From Streptomyces tagetis (GTDB lineage: Bacteria > Actinomycetota > Actinomycetes > Streptomycetales > Streptomycetaceae): a stretch of 64,000 nucleotides of DNA. A program made the position numbers and the translations under genes. Shown piece by piece: positions 31,466-40,702 of this stretch. Within the stretch, counting starts at the first letter, position 1. Every line of letters starts with the position of its first letter. The notes beneath the pieces were generated by a model that saw only the letters and a program-made list of their open reading frames with translations, was not told the DNA's origin and did not search any database. The stretch covers positions 248,001 to 312,000 of the forward strand of contig NZ_JAGPNL010000003.1 in assembly GCF_018069565.1 (NCBI RefSeq). Direction: 5' to 3'.

Positions 31466-33772
31466 ATGCAACTCGCCGCGATCATCGTGTCGCTGGTCCT
31501 GACCGTGGTCGGCGTCGCATTGATCGCGCGCGCCATCGGCCAGTTCATCCGGTACTTCAAGCTGGGCCAGCCCGTGCCCGCCGGCACCCGCACCGACAAC
31601 CCCTACCAGCGCAGCGTGACGCTGGTGAAGGAGTTCCTCGGCCACACCCGCATGAACGCGTGGGGCGTGGTCGGCGTCGCCCACTGGTTCGTGGCGGTCG
31701 GCTTCCTGACCCTGCCGCCGACCCTCGCCCAGGCTTTCGGCCAGCTCTTCAAGGCCGACTGGGTGCTGCCGGTCCTCGGCGGTTTCCTGCCGTTCGAGAT
31801 GTACATCGAGTTCATCGGCGTCATGACCGTGCTCGGCATCGCCGTGCTCATCGTCATCCGCCTGCTGAGCCTGCCGTCCCGCCCCGGCCGCAAGTCCCGC
31901 TTCGCCGGCTCGAAGTCGGGCCAGGCGTACTTCGTCGAGTACGTCATCCTCACCATCGGCCTCGCCATCTACGTCCTGCGCGGCCTGGAGGGCGCCCTGC
32001 ACGACGTGGGCCACTACGAGGCGTCGTACTTCGCCTCGTACCCACTGGTCCTCGCCTTCAAGGGCCTCGGCGTCACCACGCTGCAGAACCTGGTCTACCT
32101 GGTCGCCATGATCAAGATCGGGACCTCGTTCGTCTGGATGATCGTGGTCTCGCTCAACACCAACATGGGCGTCGCCTGGCACCGCTTCCTCGCCTTCCCG
32201 AACATCTGGTTCAAGCGCGAGGCCGACGGCGGGACGGCCCTGGGCGCCCTCCAGCCGATGACCTCGGGCGGCGAGCCGATCGACTTCACCGACCCCGGCG
32301 AGGACGACGTCTTCGGCGTCTCCCAGGTCGAGCAGTTCTCCTGGAAGGGCCTGCTGGACTTCTCCACCTGCACCGAGTGCGGACGCTGCCAGTCGCAGTG
32401 CCCGGCCTGGAACACCGGCAAGCCGCTCTCCCCCAAGCTCCTGATCATGTCCCTGCGCGACCACGCGCACGCCAAGGCCCCCTACCTGCTGGCCGGCGGC
32501 GGCAAGACCATGGAGGGCGAGGAGAAGGCGTCCGAGGAGCAGCTCGCCTCGGTGCCCGCGGCGGCGCTGGCGGAGGCCGAGCGCCCGCTGATCGGCACCG
32601 CGGAGGCTGCATCCGACAGCGGCTTCGCCGCGGGCGGCGTCATCGACCCGGACGTCCTGTGGTCCTGCACCACCTGCGGCGCCTGCGTCGAGCAGTGCCC
32701 GGTGGACATCGAGCACGTCGACCACATCGTCGACATGCGCCGATACCAGGTCATGATCGAGTCCTCGTTCCCGTCCGAGGCGGGCACGATGCTCAAGAAC
32801 CTGGAGAAGAAGGGCAACCCCTGGGGCCTGGCGAAGAAGCAGCGCCTGGAGTGGCTCAAGGAGGTCGACTTCGAGGTCCCGGTCGTCGGCAAGGACATCG
32901 AGGACCTCACCGAGGTCGAGTACCTGTACTGGGTCGGCTGCGCCGGTGCCCTGGAGGACCGCGCCAAGAAGACCACCAAGGCGTTCGCCGAACTGCTGCA
33001 CATGGCCGGCGTCAGCTTCGCCATCATGGGCGGCGACGAGAAGTGCACCGGTGACTCCGCCCGCCGCCTCGGCAACGAGCCCCTGTTCCAGGAGCTCGGC
33101 ATGGAGAACGTCATGTCCCTCAACGCCGCCTTCGGCGAGGAGATGGACGACGACGGCAAGGTGACCGAGGAGTCGAAGAAGCCCAGGTCGGCGAAGAAGA
33201 TCGTCGCCACCTGCCCGCACTGCCTCAACACCCTCGGCAACGAGTACCCGCAGATCGGCGGCGACTACGAGGTCGTCCACCACACCCAGTTGCTCCAGCA
33301 CCTGGTGGACGAGGGCAAGCTGGTCCCGGTCACCCCGGTCGAGGGCATCATCACGTACCACGACCCGTGCTACCTCGGCCGCCACAACAAGATCTACACG
33401 CCGCCGCGCGAGATCATCGCCAGCGTCCCGGGCATCCGCAACGAGGAGATGCACCGCCACAAGGAACGCGGCTTCTGCTGCGGCGCGGGCGGCGCCCGGA
33501 TGTGGATGGAAGAGCGGATCGGCAAGCGCATCAACGACGAACGCGTCGACGAGGCACTCGCCCTCAACCCCGACATCGTCTCCACCGCCTGCCCGTTCTG
33601 CCTGGTCATGCTGACCGACTCGGTCAACGGCAAGAAGAACGACGGCAAGGCCAAGGAGTCCATCCAGGTCGTCGACGTCGCCCAGCTCCTGCTGGAGTCC
33701 GTCAAGACCCCGGCCGACCCGGCCGGTGACCCGCAATCGGAGAACGAGCCGACGCCGGAGCCGGTGAAGTAA
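31466..33772 (+). CDS. EtfD/FadF-like membrane iron-sulfur oxidoreductase (HdrD-type)
   Basis: 768 aa. The N-terminus has about five membrane helices of a NarI/DsrM-like heme b domain. Two 4Fe-4S motifs follow: CTECGRCQSQCP (about 301) and CTTCGACVEQCP (about 401). Then two CCG cysteine-rich domains: VGCAGALEDR with CPHC, and DPCYLGRHNK with GFCCGAGGARMW and CPFC. This is the layout of the EtfD/FadF proteins that pass electrons from the electron-transferring flavoprotein of fatty-acid beta-oxidation into the menaquinone pool; a related protein is Rv0338c of M. tuberculosis. etfAB are not in the window. Transcribed alone, with a strong terminator after it. Confidence 0.88.
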   Translation: MQLAAIIVSLVLTVVGVALIARAIGQFIRYFKLGQPVPAGTRTDNPYQRSVTLVKEFLGHTRMNAWGVVGVAHWFVAVGFLTLPPTLAQAFGQLFKADWVLPVLGGFLPFEMYIEFIGVMTVLGIAVLIVIRLLSLPSRPGRKSRFAGSKSGQAYFVEYVILTIGLAIYVLRGLEGALHDVGHYEASYFASYPLVLAFKGLGVTTLQNLVYLVAMIKIGTSFVWMIVVSLNTNMGVAWHRFLAFPNIWFKREADGGTALGALQPMTSGGEPIDFTDPGEDDVFGVSQVEQFSWKGLLDFSTCTECGRCQSQCPAWNTGKPLSPKLLIMSLRDHAHAKAPYLLAGGGKTMEGEEKASEEQLASVPAAALAEAERPLIGTAEAASDSGFAAGGVIDPDVLWSCTTCGACVEQCPVDIEHVDHIVDMRRYQVMIESSFPSEAGTMLKNLEKKGNPWGLAKKQRLEWLKEVDFEVPVVGKDIEDLTEVEYLYWVGCAGALEDRAKKTTKAFAELLHMAGVSFAIMGGDEKCTGDSARRLGNEPLFQELGMENVMSLNAAFGEEMDDDGKVTEESKKPRSAKKIVATCPHCLNTLGNEYPQIGGDYEVVHHTQLLQHLVDEGKLVPVTPVEGIITYHDPCYLGRHNKIYTPPREIIASVPGIRNEEMHRHKERGFCCGAGGARMWMEERIGKRINDERVDEALALNPDIVSTACPFCLVMLTDSVNGKKNDGKAKESIQVVDVAQLLLESVKTPADPAGDPQSENEPTPEPVK

Positions 33773-33790
33773 CACCGCCCGCCCGTACGG

Positions 33791-33822
33791 ACACCCCCAG
33801 GACCACGCCGTCCTGGGGGTGT
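33791..33822 (+). terminator. Strong hairpin terminator
   Basis: Perfect 12-bp stem (33791-33802 with 33811-33822) around an 8-nt loop, 18 bp after the iron-sulfur protein gene. Confidence 0.9.
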
Positions 33823-33860
33823 CGGCGTCCCGGGAGGCCGCCGGTCCTCGACGGCCTCCC

Positions 33861-33908
33861 CGGCGGGCTCCTCGGCGGGCTCCTCGGCGGGCTCCTCAGC
33901 GGCCTCCT
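33861..33908. repeat. 12-bp tandem repeat
   Basis: Unit CGGCGGGCTCCT, three exact copies plus one degenerate copy, with a further partial unit after. Non-coding, between a terminator and the next gene. Confidence 0.8.
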
Positions 33909-33986
33909 CGGCGGCGCTCCCGGGCGCGACTCAGGGGCGCACTCGGGGGCGTACCCGGGAAAGCCTCGGGGAGGAGCCCGTAGGGG

Positions 33987-34997
33987 ATGTCACAGCTCGG
34001 CCGCAAACCCTCACCCGAACGGACCGCCCCCACACCTCACTCTCCGGGACCAGGTACGTTCGATGACGTGGCTGGATTCAGGATCGGACGCGGCCGGGAC
34101 AACGGCGCTCCTCACGCGCGACCGCAACACCCTCCGTACGGGCAGCAGACGCCGCAGGGACCGTCGTACGGCGGCCCCGCCGCGCCGCGACCGCCGTACC
34201 CGCAGCAGCCGTACGGCGCCGGCGCCCCCGGCGGCTCGCCCTGGCCGAACGCCGGCGGGCACGGGGAGCCGGAGTACTTCGGCGACGGCGGCTACCCGCA
34301 GGGCGGCCCGCAGGCCCCGCACGGCGGGGGCGTGCCGTACGACCCGTACGCGGCCAACAACCCGGGCCACACCCAGGCGTTCTCGCTCGGCGAGGACCCC
34401 TACGGCCAGGGCGACACCTACCGCGCCGGCACCGCCCCGCAGCCCGGCCCGATCGGGCCCCGCCTGCCCTGGAAGGACCTCCTCAAGGGCATCGTCCTCT
34501 CCCCCGACCGCACCTTCCTCCGGATGCGGGACTACACGATGTGGGCCCCCGCCCTCGTCGTCACCTTCCTCTACGGCCTGCTCGCGATCTTCGGCTTCGA
34601 CACCGCCCGCGAAGACGCGATCAACGCCACCCTCGCCAACGCGATCCCGATCGTCCTGATCACCGCGGTCGCCATGGTGCTCAGCGCCTTCATCCTCGGC
34701 GTGGTCACGCACACCCTCGCCCGCCAGCTCGGCGGCGACGGCGCCTGGCAGCCGACGGTCGGCCTCTCCATGCTGATCATGTCCATCTCGGACGCACCGC
34801 GCCTGGTCTTCGCCCTCTTCCTCGGCGGCGACGCGTCGTTCGTGCAGATCCTCGGCTGGGCCACCTGGGTCGCCGGCGGCGCGCTGCTGACCCTGATGGT
34901 CTCCCGCTCGCACGACCTCCCCTGGCCCCGCGCGCTGGGCGCCTCGGCCATCCAACTCGTCGCCCTGCTCTCCCTGGTCAAACTGGGCACGCTGTAG
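33987..34997 (+). CDS. Yip1-domain membrane protein with a Pro/Gly-rich N-terminus
   Basis: 336 aa from ATG 33987 (GGGGAGGAG upstream); GTG 34068 is an alternative. The first 145 residues are Pro/Gly/Tyr-rich (PQQPYGAGAPGGSPWPN) and disordered. The rest has five membrane helices beginning after PWKDLLKGIVLSPDRTFLRM, the typical start of Yip1-like domains in actinobacteria, then LVVTFLYGLLAIFGFD and IVLITAVAMVLSAFILGV. Function in bacteria is unknown. Confidence 0.75.
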   Translation: MSQLGRKPSPERTAPTPHSPGPGTFDDVAGFRIGRGRDNGAPHARPQHPPYGQQTPQGPSYGGPAAPRPPYPQQPYGAGAPGGSPWPNAGGHGEPEYFGDGGYPQGGPQAPHGGGVPYDPYAANNPGHTQAFSLGEDPYGQGDTYRAGTAPQPGPIGPRLPWKDLLKGIVLSPDRTFLRMRDYTMWAPALVVTFLYGLLAIFGFDTAREDAINATLANAIPIVLITAVAMVLSAFILGVVTHTLARQLGGDGAWQPTVGLSMLIMSISDAPRLVFALFLGGDASFVQILGWATWVAGGALLTLMVSRSHDLPWPRALGASAIQLVALLSLVKLGTL

Positions 34998-35124
34998 TCC
35001 GCGGCCATCCGGCACAGGGCGTCGGTGCGTCCGCACCAGCGCCGCACCGCCGTACGCGAGTTGGGGCCGTAGCGACCGGACGGCGACAGCGTGCGGCGGG
35101 ACGACCGAGTGACGAGGAGGGCGC

Positions 35125-36042
35125 GTGCGACTCGCGCTGGACGCACTGTTCGCCGACGTGCCCGCGGAACAGGCCGAGGAGGCCCGCGCCTTCTACGCGT
35201 CGAGGAAGGCCGGGCGCGGCCCCGCCACCCCGGAGGAACTGGCGAAGGCCCGTGCGCGGCGGTCCGCGCCGCGTCCCGCCGATCCGCCCGCCGTCGAGGA
35301 GACCGCCGAGGCCGCGGGGGCGCGCGTCCCGGTGAGAATCCTCACCCCCTCCGGCGGCCCGCCGGCCGGCGTCCACCTGGAGATCCACGGCGGCGGCTTC
35401 TACATGGACTCCGCCGCCCGGAGCGACGCCGGCAACCGGCGGCTCGCGGACGCCCTGGGCGTCGCCGTCGTCAGCGTCGACTACCGGCTCGCGCCCGAAC
35501 ACCCCTGGCCGGCCGCGCCGGACGACTGCGAGACGGCGGCACTCTGGCTCGTCGAGCGGGCCGGGGCCCGCTTCGGCACGTCCCGGCTGACCATCGGCGG
35601 CGGCTCGGCGGGGGCCACGCTCGCCCTGACGACGCTGCTGCGGCTGAAGGACGGGGGCGCGGCCGGCGCCTTCCGCGGCGCCGCGCTCCGCTACGGCACG
35701 TACGACCTGAGCGCCCGTACCCCGGCCGGCCGCCGCATCGCCGACGAGTACTTCCTCCGGGCGTACGCGGGCCATGTGCGGGACCGTACGGTGCCCGACG
35801 TCTCCCCGGTCTACGGCGCCCTCGACGGGCTGCCCCCGACGCTGCTGGTGGTCGGCGCGGCGGACGTGCTCCTGGAGGACAACCTCGCCATGGCGGCCCG
35901 GCTCTCCGCCGCCGGCAACGACGTGGAGCTACGGGTCTACCCCGGGGCCCCGCACGGCTTCACCGGCCACCCCACGGCCCTGGCGAGGACCGCGCTGACC
36001 GGCGTGGAGCAGTGGCTGCGCGCCCGGCTCACGGACCGCTGA
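35125..36042 (+). CDS. Alpha/beta-hydrolase, hormone-sensitive-lipase type
   Basis: 305 aa, GTG start behind GAGGAG. Oxyanion motif HGGG (88-91), nucleophile GGSAG (159-163), Asp in VVGAADVLLEDN and His in APHGFTGHP, all at HSL-family spacing. A DYRLAPEHPWPAA segment is family-typical. Likely an esterase or lipase for small acyl esters. Convergent with the phosphoribosyltransferase gene, with only 38 bp between the stops. Confidence 0.9.
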   Translation: MRLALDALFADVPAEQAEEARAFYASRKAGRGPATPEELAKARARRSAPRPADPPAVEETAEAAGARVPVRILTPSGGPPAGVHLEIHGGGFYMDSAARSDAGNRRLADALGVAVVSVDYRLAPEHPWPAAPDDCETAALWLVERAGARFGTSRLTIGGGSAGATLALTTLLRLKDGGAAGAFRGAALRYGTYDLSARTPAGRRIADEYFLRAYAGHVRDRTVPDVSPVYGALDGLPPTLLVVGAADVLLEDNLAMAARLSAAGNDVELRVYPGAPHGFTGHPTALARTALTGVEQWLRARLTDR

Positions 36043-36080
36043 GCCCGGCGCGCGCCGGAGCGCTCAGACCCCTCGGAGCC

Positions 36081-36590
36081 TCAGAGCGCCTCGGTGTCGA
36101 CCCTGGCCGTCTCACCGGACCGGTGCACGGGCGGCAGGACGCTCCAGGGGAAGTTGATCCAGTCGTCGGTGCGCTTCCAGACGTACTCGCACTTCACCAG
36201 CGACTGCGACTTCTCGTAGATCACCGCGCTGCGGACCTCGGCGACGGCGTCCAGGCAGAAGTCCCGCACCAGCTTCAGCGTCCTGCCGGTGTCGGCGACG
36301 TCGTCCGCGATGAGGACCTTCTTGTCGGAGAAGTCGATGACGTCGGGCACGGGGGCGAGCATGACCGGCATGTCGAGCGTGGTGCCGACCCCGGTGTAGA
36401 ACTCGACGTTCACCAGGTGGATGTTCTTGCAGTCCAGCGCGTACGCCAGCCCGCCGGCCACGAAGACGCCGCCGCGGGCGATGGAGAGCACGACGTCCGG
36501 TTCGTAGCCGTCGTCGGCGACGCTCTGCGCGAGTTCGCGGACGGCGGTGCCGAACTGCTCGTAGGTGAGGTTCTCCCGTACGTCGCTCAT
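36081..36590 (-). CDS. Phosphoribosyltransferase
   Basis: 169 aa from ATG 36590, which overlaps the dcd stop (ATGA). The PRPP-binding motif is [14 protein letters not shown], preceded by the [17 protein letters not shown] loop. Its length and the [12 protein letters not shown] ending match the hypoxanthine/xanthine-type phosphoribosyltransferases that lie beside dcd in Streptomyces. Probably purine salvage, forming a nucleotide-metabolism operon with dcd. Confidence 0.88.
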   Translation of the reverse strand: MSDVRENLTYEQFGTAVRELAQSVADDGYEPDVVLSIARGGVFVAGGLAYALDCKNIHLVNVEFYTGVGTTLDMPVMLAPVPDVIDFSDKKVLIADDVADTGRTLKLVRDFCLDAVAEVRSAVIYEKSQSLVKCEYVWKRTDDWINFPWSVLPPVHRSGETARVDTEAL

Positions 36591-37162
36591 ACCTGGGTCC
36601 GGTGGAAGTTCTTGAAGGAACGGGACGCCGTCGGCCCGCGCTGCCCCTGGTAGCGGGAGCCGTACCGCTCGCTGCCGTAGGGGTGCTCGGCCGGCGAGGT
36701 CAGCCGGAAGAGGCAGAGCTGCCCGATCTTCATGCCGGGCCACAGCTTGATCGGCAGGGTCGCCAGGTTGCTCAGCTCCAGGGTCACGTGACCGGAGAAC
36801 CCGGGGTCGATGAACCCGGCGGTCGAGTGCGTGACGAGGCCGAGCCGGCCGAGCGAGCTCTTGCCCTCCAGCCGGGAGGCGAGGTCGTCCGGCAGGCCGA
36901 TCACCTCGAAGGTGCTGGCCAGCACGAACTCACCCGGGTGCAAGATGAACGGTTCGTCCCCCACCGGTTCCACGAGCCGGGTGAGGTCCTCCTGCTCGAT
37001 GGAGGGGTCGATGTTCGGGTACCGGTGATTCTCGAACACCCGGAAGTAGCGGTCGAGGCGCACGTCGATGCTCGACGGCTGCACCATGGAGTCGTCGAAG
37101 GGATCGATGCGCACCCGTCCTGCGTCGATCTCGGCCCGGATGTCCTTGTCTGAGAGAAGCAC
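36587..37162 (-). CDS. dcd: dCTP deaminase
   Basis: 191 aa, normal for Dcd. It starts [19 protein letters not shown] and has the catalytic Glu region [19 protein letters not shown], the SSLGRLGL nucleotide loop and a C-terminal [11 protein letters not shown] segment that closes over the nucleotide. Converts dCTP to dUTP, or to dUMP directly in bifunctional forms, feeding dTMP synthesis. Whether it is bifunctional cannot be decided from motifs alone here. Confidence 0.95.
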   Translation of the reverse strand: MLLSDKDIRAEIDAGRVRIDPFDDSMVQPSSIDVRLDRYFRVFENHRYPNIDPSIEQEDLTRLVEPVGDEPFILHPGEFVLASTFEVIGLPDDLASRLEGKSSLGRLGLVTHSTAGFIDPGFSGHVTLELSNLATLPIKLWPGMKIGQLCLFRLTSPAEHPYGSERYGSRYQGQRGPTASRSFKNFHRTQV

Positions 37163-37282
37163 GTCCCGAGGATACGCAAGGCGCGCGGCACGACGACAAC
37201 CACCGCCGCACCACGCGCCGACGCCGATGGTGTAACCACCGGCTCCCGCCCCCTTCCGAGGCGGGCCACCGCTCCCGGGCGG

Positions 37283-37441
37283 CTAGCGCTTCCGCCCGTT
37301 CACCGGCACCGCGCTCCGCAGCCGCGCGCAGCGCGGACATCGCACGAGCCGGCAGGGGCCGAGCCGCTCGGCCTGCTGCATCGGGAACGAGGTGGCGGTG
37401 AACACGTGCCCATCGGCACAGCGGACGACGGTGCGCTCCAT
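37283..37441 (-). CDS. Small zinc-ribbon-like protein
   Basis: 52 aa from ATG 37441, with GAAGG five bases upstream; longer readings to 37588 lack support. Reads MERTVVRCADGHVFTATSFP and ends with LVRCPRCARLRSAVPV. The Cys after VVR and the CPRC pair could bind zinc. This short family is common in Streptomyces; function unknown. Confidence 0.7.
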   Translation of the reverse strand: MERTVVRCADGHVFTATSFPMQQAERLGPCRLVRCPRCARLRSAVPVNGRKR

Positions 37442-37717
37442 CAAGTCCTTCAAGTCCCTTCCCCAAGAGCCGCGTCTGGCTTGCTGCCCTGACGACAAAA
37501 GCCACATTACGGGATCAAAGGGAGGACTCTCCAGGCGGCACTCCGGCCCACGCACACCCCTCCGCGACCGCCCCACCGTACGCCCCAACTCCGGCCCACC
37601 GCAGCCGGTTCACCCCCGGAAAGCACCACGGGCCCCAACGGCACGAACACCGGGGGCCTGCGATGCGGTACAGTGAGCGAGCATCCGGACACCGACTCGA
37701 AGCGGCGTCCGTATCAC

Positions 37718-37788
37718 GCGGGTGTAGTTTAATGGTAGAACATCAGCTTCCCAAGCTGAGAGCGCGAGTTCGATTCTCGTCACCCGCT
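37718..37788 (+). tRNA. tRNA-Gly (anticodon CCC)
   Basis: 71-nt cloverleaf. Acceptor stem GCGGGTG pairs with CACCCGC, discriminator T; the anticodon loop TTCCCAA gives CCC; the T arm has GTTCGATTC. CCA is not encoded. The 3' part serves as attachment site of the following island. Confidence 0.95.
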
Positions 37789-37789
37789 C
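37743..37789 (+). repeat. Attachment site copy 1 (attL, in tRNA-Gly)
   Basis: 47 bp from the anticodon arm to just past the tRNA 3' end, repeated identically at 43836-43882 in the same orientation. The tRNA stays intact on this side, with the integrase remnant immediately inside. Confidence 0.9.
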
Positions 37790-37797
37790 TGCGAAGA

Positions 37798-37826
37798 AGG
37801 CCCAGGTCAGAGACCCGGGCCTTTTT
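37798..37826 (+). terminator. tRNA-Gly terminator
   Basis: 11-bp stem with one mismatch (37798-37808 with 37812-37822) followed by a run of T. Confidence 0.85.
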
Positions 37827-37840
37827 GCTGTCCGTCGTGA

Positions 37841-38353
37841 TCAGTTGTCGCGTGCCAGGTTCGTGCCAGAAGGCTTGTCGCCCGCCTTCTTGGCTGCGGC
37901 AGCCCGAGCCTTCCGGACGGTGGTGTCGAGGCCGGCGGCGACCTCCTCCTGCCGCTCCTCGTCGGAGTGCTGGTAGATCAGCGCGGCCTTCTCGGAGGAC
38001 TGCCCGGCGCGGACCATCGTGTCCTTGAGGGTGGCCCCGGACAGGGTGGAGAGCGTGTGCCCCGTGTGCCGCAGATCGTAGAACCGGAAGCCCTCGGGTA
38101 TACCGACGCTCTCCCGCGCCCGCCGCCACTTCCGCCCGAAGGTGCTGCGCCGGAACGGCGCTCCCTTCTCGCCGACGAAGATCAGCCCATCCGGTCCCGG
38201 CTCGGCGTAGCTCTCCAGGTGCCACCGGAGCTCGCGGCGGAGGAACGCGGGAAGAATCACAGTCCGAGTTCCGGCTTCGGACTTGGTATCGCCCTGTCGG
38301 CCGGCGCACCCGCCGTCGTGGCTGACTGTCGTCGGCTGAGGTTCGTGCCACAA
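37841..38353 (-). pseudogene. Tyrosine recombinase (integrase), C-terminal remnant
   Basis: About 150 residues of a phage/AICE-type integrase: LPAFLRRELRWHLESYA, IFVGEKGAPFRRSTFGRKW, then the catalytic box FYDLRHTGHTLSTLSGATL and the tyrosine in AALIYQHSDEERQ. The N-terminal DNA-binding part and the first catalytic Arg are missing, so it is a remnant. Its stop lies 52 bp from the tRNA, the usual position of an integrase next to its attachment site. Confidence 0.85.
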
Positions 38354-38631
38354 CCGTGCGAGATGCAGGAGTCAGCTACGGTCAACACCGGTGCTCCGCG
38401 GCCGAGTGCCCGGCCCTTCCTCGGTCAGCGAATCCGCAGTTCAGCCCGTGTTCTGGCATGCGGTCGCTGCCTACTGCGCGCCAACTTGGCAATAGGGCAG
38501 ATCGTTTTGCTGTTCGACATCTCTATTTTTGCCTTTTGGGGCATTTGTTGCACTAGGAGCTCGTAACACGATCTTGCTGAAACGTCCTGGTTGGCCGTGA
38601 CTGGTGTGAGGATTCGGCCGTTCGTGAGCGT

Positions 38632-39440
38632 GTGACTACCCAGCCGTGGACCGTAGACGATGACTTGTGGGCGCTGATCGAACCGTTACTGCCGCCGTGG
38701 CCGGAGCGGTCCCCGGGGCCACGACCGGTGGCGGACCGGCTCTGCCTGCAGGGCATCCTGTACGTCCTCCACAACGACATAGCCTGGCAGCTCCTGCCCT
38801 TGGAGCTGGGTTTCGGCTCGGGGCAGACCTGCTGGCGGCGCCTGGACCGGTGGCAGAAGGCCGGGGTCTTCGAGCAACTGCACCGATTACTGCTCGCCGA
38901 GCTGAACGCGGCCGGTGAGCTCGACTGGTCCCGCGCGTGCGTGGACGGCTCCCACGTCCGCGCGAAAAGAGGGGTGCCGCGACCGGTCCGTCGCCGGTCG
39001 ACCGGCGGAAGTCGGGCAGCAAACACCATCTGATCTGCGACGGCAGGGGCACCCCGCTGCACGTCATCACGACCGCCGCCAACGTCAACGACATCACCCA
39101 GACCCTGAACCTCATCGACGGCATCCCGCCCATCGCCGGGCGGCCCGGCCAGCCGCGCCGACGCCCCGACTCTGTCCTGGGCGACAAGGCGTACGACTCC
39201 CGGGCCGTCCGGCGCGAACTGCGCAAACGCCGGATCGTGCCGGTGATCTCCCGCAAGGGCGCCCCGAACATCAAGGGCCTGGGCAAACTCCGCTACGTCG
39301 TCGAGCAGACCTTCGCCCTGCTCCACCAGTTCAAAACGCCTTGCCATCCGCTGGGAACGCCTCCCCGAACTCCACGACGCCTTCCTCTCGTTGGCCAGTA
39401 GCCTGATCTGCTGGCGGCGGCTGAAGAAGACCAGATCATG
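38632..39440 (+). pseudogene. IS5-family transposase, frame broken
   Basis: The first frame (38632 to about 38975) encodes DDLWALIEPLLPPWPERSPG, then GIAWQLLP-type and WSRACVDGSHVRAKRG segments. After a -1 shift near 38970 the second frame carries GPSPVDRRKSGSKHHLICDG and the catalytic LGDKAYDSRAVRR, then KLRYVVEQTFALLHQFK. A second, +1 shift near 39335 gives the true C-terminus (RLAIRWERLPELHDAFLSLA). The first shift could be programmed, as in some IS5-group elements; the second cannot, so the gene is probably inactive. Confidence 0.8.
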
Positions 39441-39456
39441 AACCTGGCACAGGCTT

Positions 39457-39903
39457 CTAGGATTTTCGGCTCACGATTGAGTTGGCGTATGACGCGAGAT
39501 CGTGGACCAAAACCTGCAGTCGCCGTCTTCTGAGCGTGCCCAGAAGCGGGAGGGCGTGCTGGTAGGTTGCTGACCAGGTGATGTTGGTGCCGCCGTGGGG
39601 TGCTCGAGCCAGGTCCACAGACCCCCGATGAGACGCGAACAGCCCGGCGGCCTGTTCGTAGCTGAACCGCTGGTCGGGAACCAGCTCAACAATGCGCTCG
39701 CGGCAGCACACCCGTCCAAGGCGGGAACGGATGGTGCGGAGGTCATCTACGCGTGCCGGTCGCTCGACCCCCGCGGGCAACTCCCACTGGACCTCGTAGT
39801 AGGAGGTCCACGCCGGCCAGGATTCTGCATCCAGGAGGGCGGCGTAGACGAGAGCGGCAGGTGCGGATGAGTGCGACGTAGCAGTAACAGCGAGGGACGA
39901 CAC
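39457..39903 (-). CDS. SRPBCC-family protein inside the IS5 element
   Basis: 148 aa, GTG start, opposite to the transposase. Sequence pattern SAPAALVYAALLDAESWPAW, then RERIVELVPDQRFSYE and a C-terminal helix (LQVLVHDLASYANSIV) fits the SRPBCC/polyketide-cyclase-like START fold that binds small hydrophobic ligands. It lies fully between the transposase end and the right inverted repeat, so it moves with the element if that is mobile. Ligand unknown; weak ribosome-binding site. Confidence 0.7.
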   Translation of the reverse strand: MSSLAVTATSHSSAPAALVYAALLDAESWPAWTSYYEVQWELPAGVERPARVDDLRTIRSRLGRVCCRERIVELVPDQRFSYEQAAGLFASHRGSVDLARAPHGGTNITWSATYQHALPLLGTLRRRRLQVLVHDLASYANSIVSRKS

Positions 39904-40009
39904 CCGGCAAGGCTAGACCGTGTCCCGCCATGATCGTGTTACGAGCTCTAGGTGATGTCAAAACGGTTCCATCTGCAAGGTGTTGGGCGCCGGGGTGCAG
40001 ACTGGGGCG

Positions 40010-40597
40010 ATGGTCGATCCAGCAGGCGTCGCCGCTTCGTCTTTGGCGAAGGCGGTCGGCAGCATTGTCACGAAGCAACTCCAGTCCAAGGCCGGCGTTC
40101 GACTCGGTAGCAGGGACGAACGACGCCAGGTGTACGCGCGTTTCCAGCAAGCGGTGACTGAGGCGTACACCATGATTGCTGTTGTCCATTTGGAACAGCG
40201 CCTGCACACGGTTTGGTTTCGGAACGGGCGATGGCCTGTGTCGTACCGCCCGTGGGCGGTCAACGAATCCACGCGCAGGGCGTTGGCCGCGACGCGGGCC
40301 TCCCAGAGCGAAGTGCTTCAGGCGTACTTGGACCTCCGGCTCGTCGCTAACCCTGCGCCTCTGCAAGCTGCCAATCACGTCTTGGATCGCCTCAACGAGG
40401 TACTCGAAACGAGGATTGGCACCAAACTTGACGAACAGGCAGCTGCGACCAGCAGAGTTGCCGAAGCGCAGCGGGAGTTCGTCGATGTCTGCCGAGATGA
40501 CCTGTGGTACCTACCAAAGCGCTGGCAGGTATATCGAGGCGCCTGGTGGACGAGTCAGAGGTGGGTGCGTCGGTTGCTTCGGAAGCCGCTTTCCTGA
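40010..40597 (+). CDS. Hypothetical protein of the tRNA-Gly island
   Basis: 195 aa from ATG 40010; 39980 is an alternative start. Mostly helical, with aromatic clusters (LEQRLHTVWFRNGRWPVSY, then DDLWYLPKRWQVYRG) and a basic C-terminus (WVRRLLRKPLS). No recognised domain. GC content is below the chromosomal level. It precedes the GIY-YIG gene in the same direction. Confidence 0.6.
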   Translation: MVDPAGVAASSLAKAVGSIVTKQLQSKAGVRLGSRDERRQVYARFQQAVTEAYTMIAVVHLEQRLHTVWFRNGRWPVSYRPWAVNESTRRALAATRASQSEVLQAYLDLRLVANPAPLQAANHVLDRLNEVLETRIGTKLDEQAAATSRVAEAQREFVDVCRDDLWYLPKRWQVYRGAWWTSQRWVRRLLRKPLS

Positions 40598-40622
40598 CCG
40601 GCGCCCAGGAGCAGCGACGCCT

Positions 40623-40639
40623 TCAGCTTCCCAAGCTGA
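40623..40639 (+). repeat. Third copy of the attachment-site core
   Basis: 17 bp TCAGCTTCCCAAGCTGA, identical to the anticodon stem-loop of the tRNA-Gly gene and to the beginning of both 47-bp att repeats, inside the island. Confidence 0.75.
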
Positions 40640-40702
40640 TTTCACATGTCAGCACCGACCAGTAGCCTGCGACGATCAGCCGTGGCCACGCCTGGAGGTT
40701 CC

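Larger units (their letters stand above)
38557..39948 (+). mobile_element. IS5-family element with extra gene
   Basis: Ends with a perfect 17-bp inverted repeat GAGCTCGTAACACGATC (38557-38573) and its complement (39932-39948). TAG flanks both sides (38554-38556 and 39949-39951), a likely target duplication. The 1.39-kb length exceeds the usual IS5 size because an SRPBCC gene lies between the transposase and the right end. Confidence 0.85.

Noticed and set aside
31400..33775. Long - strand frame opposite the iron-sulfur protein gene
   Set aside because: Shadow frame; the + strand product has complete cysteine motifs.
38970..39000. Programmed -1 shift rescuing the IS5 transposase
   Set aside because: Possible for this family, but a second shift near 39335 would still prevent a full product.
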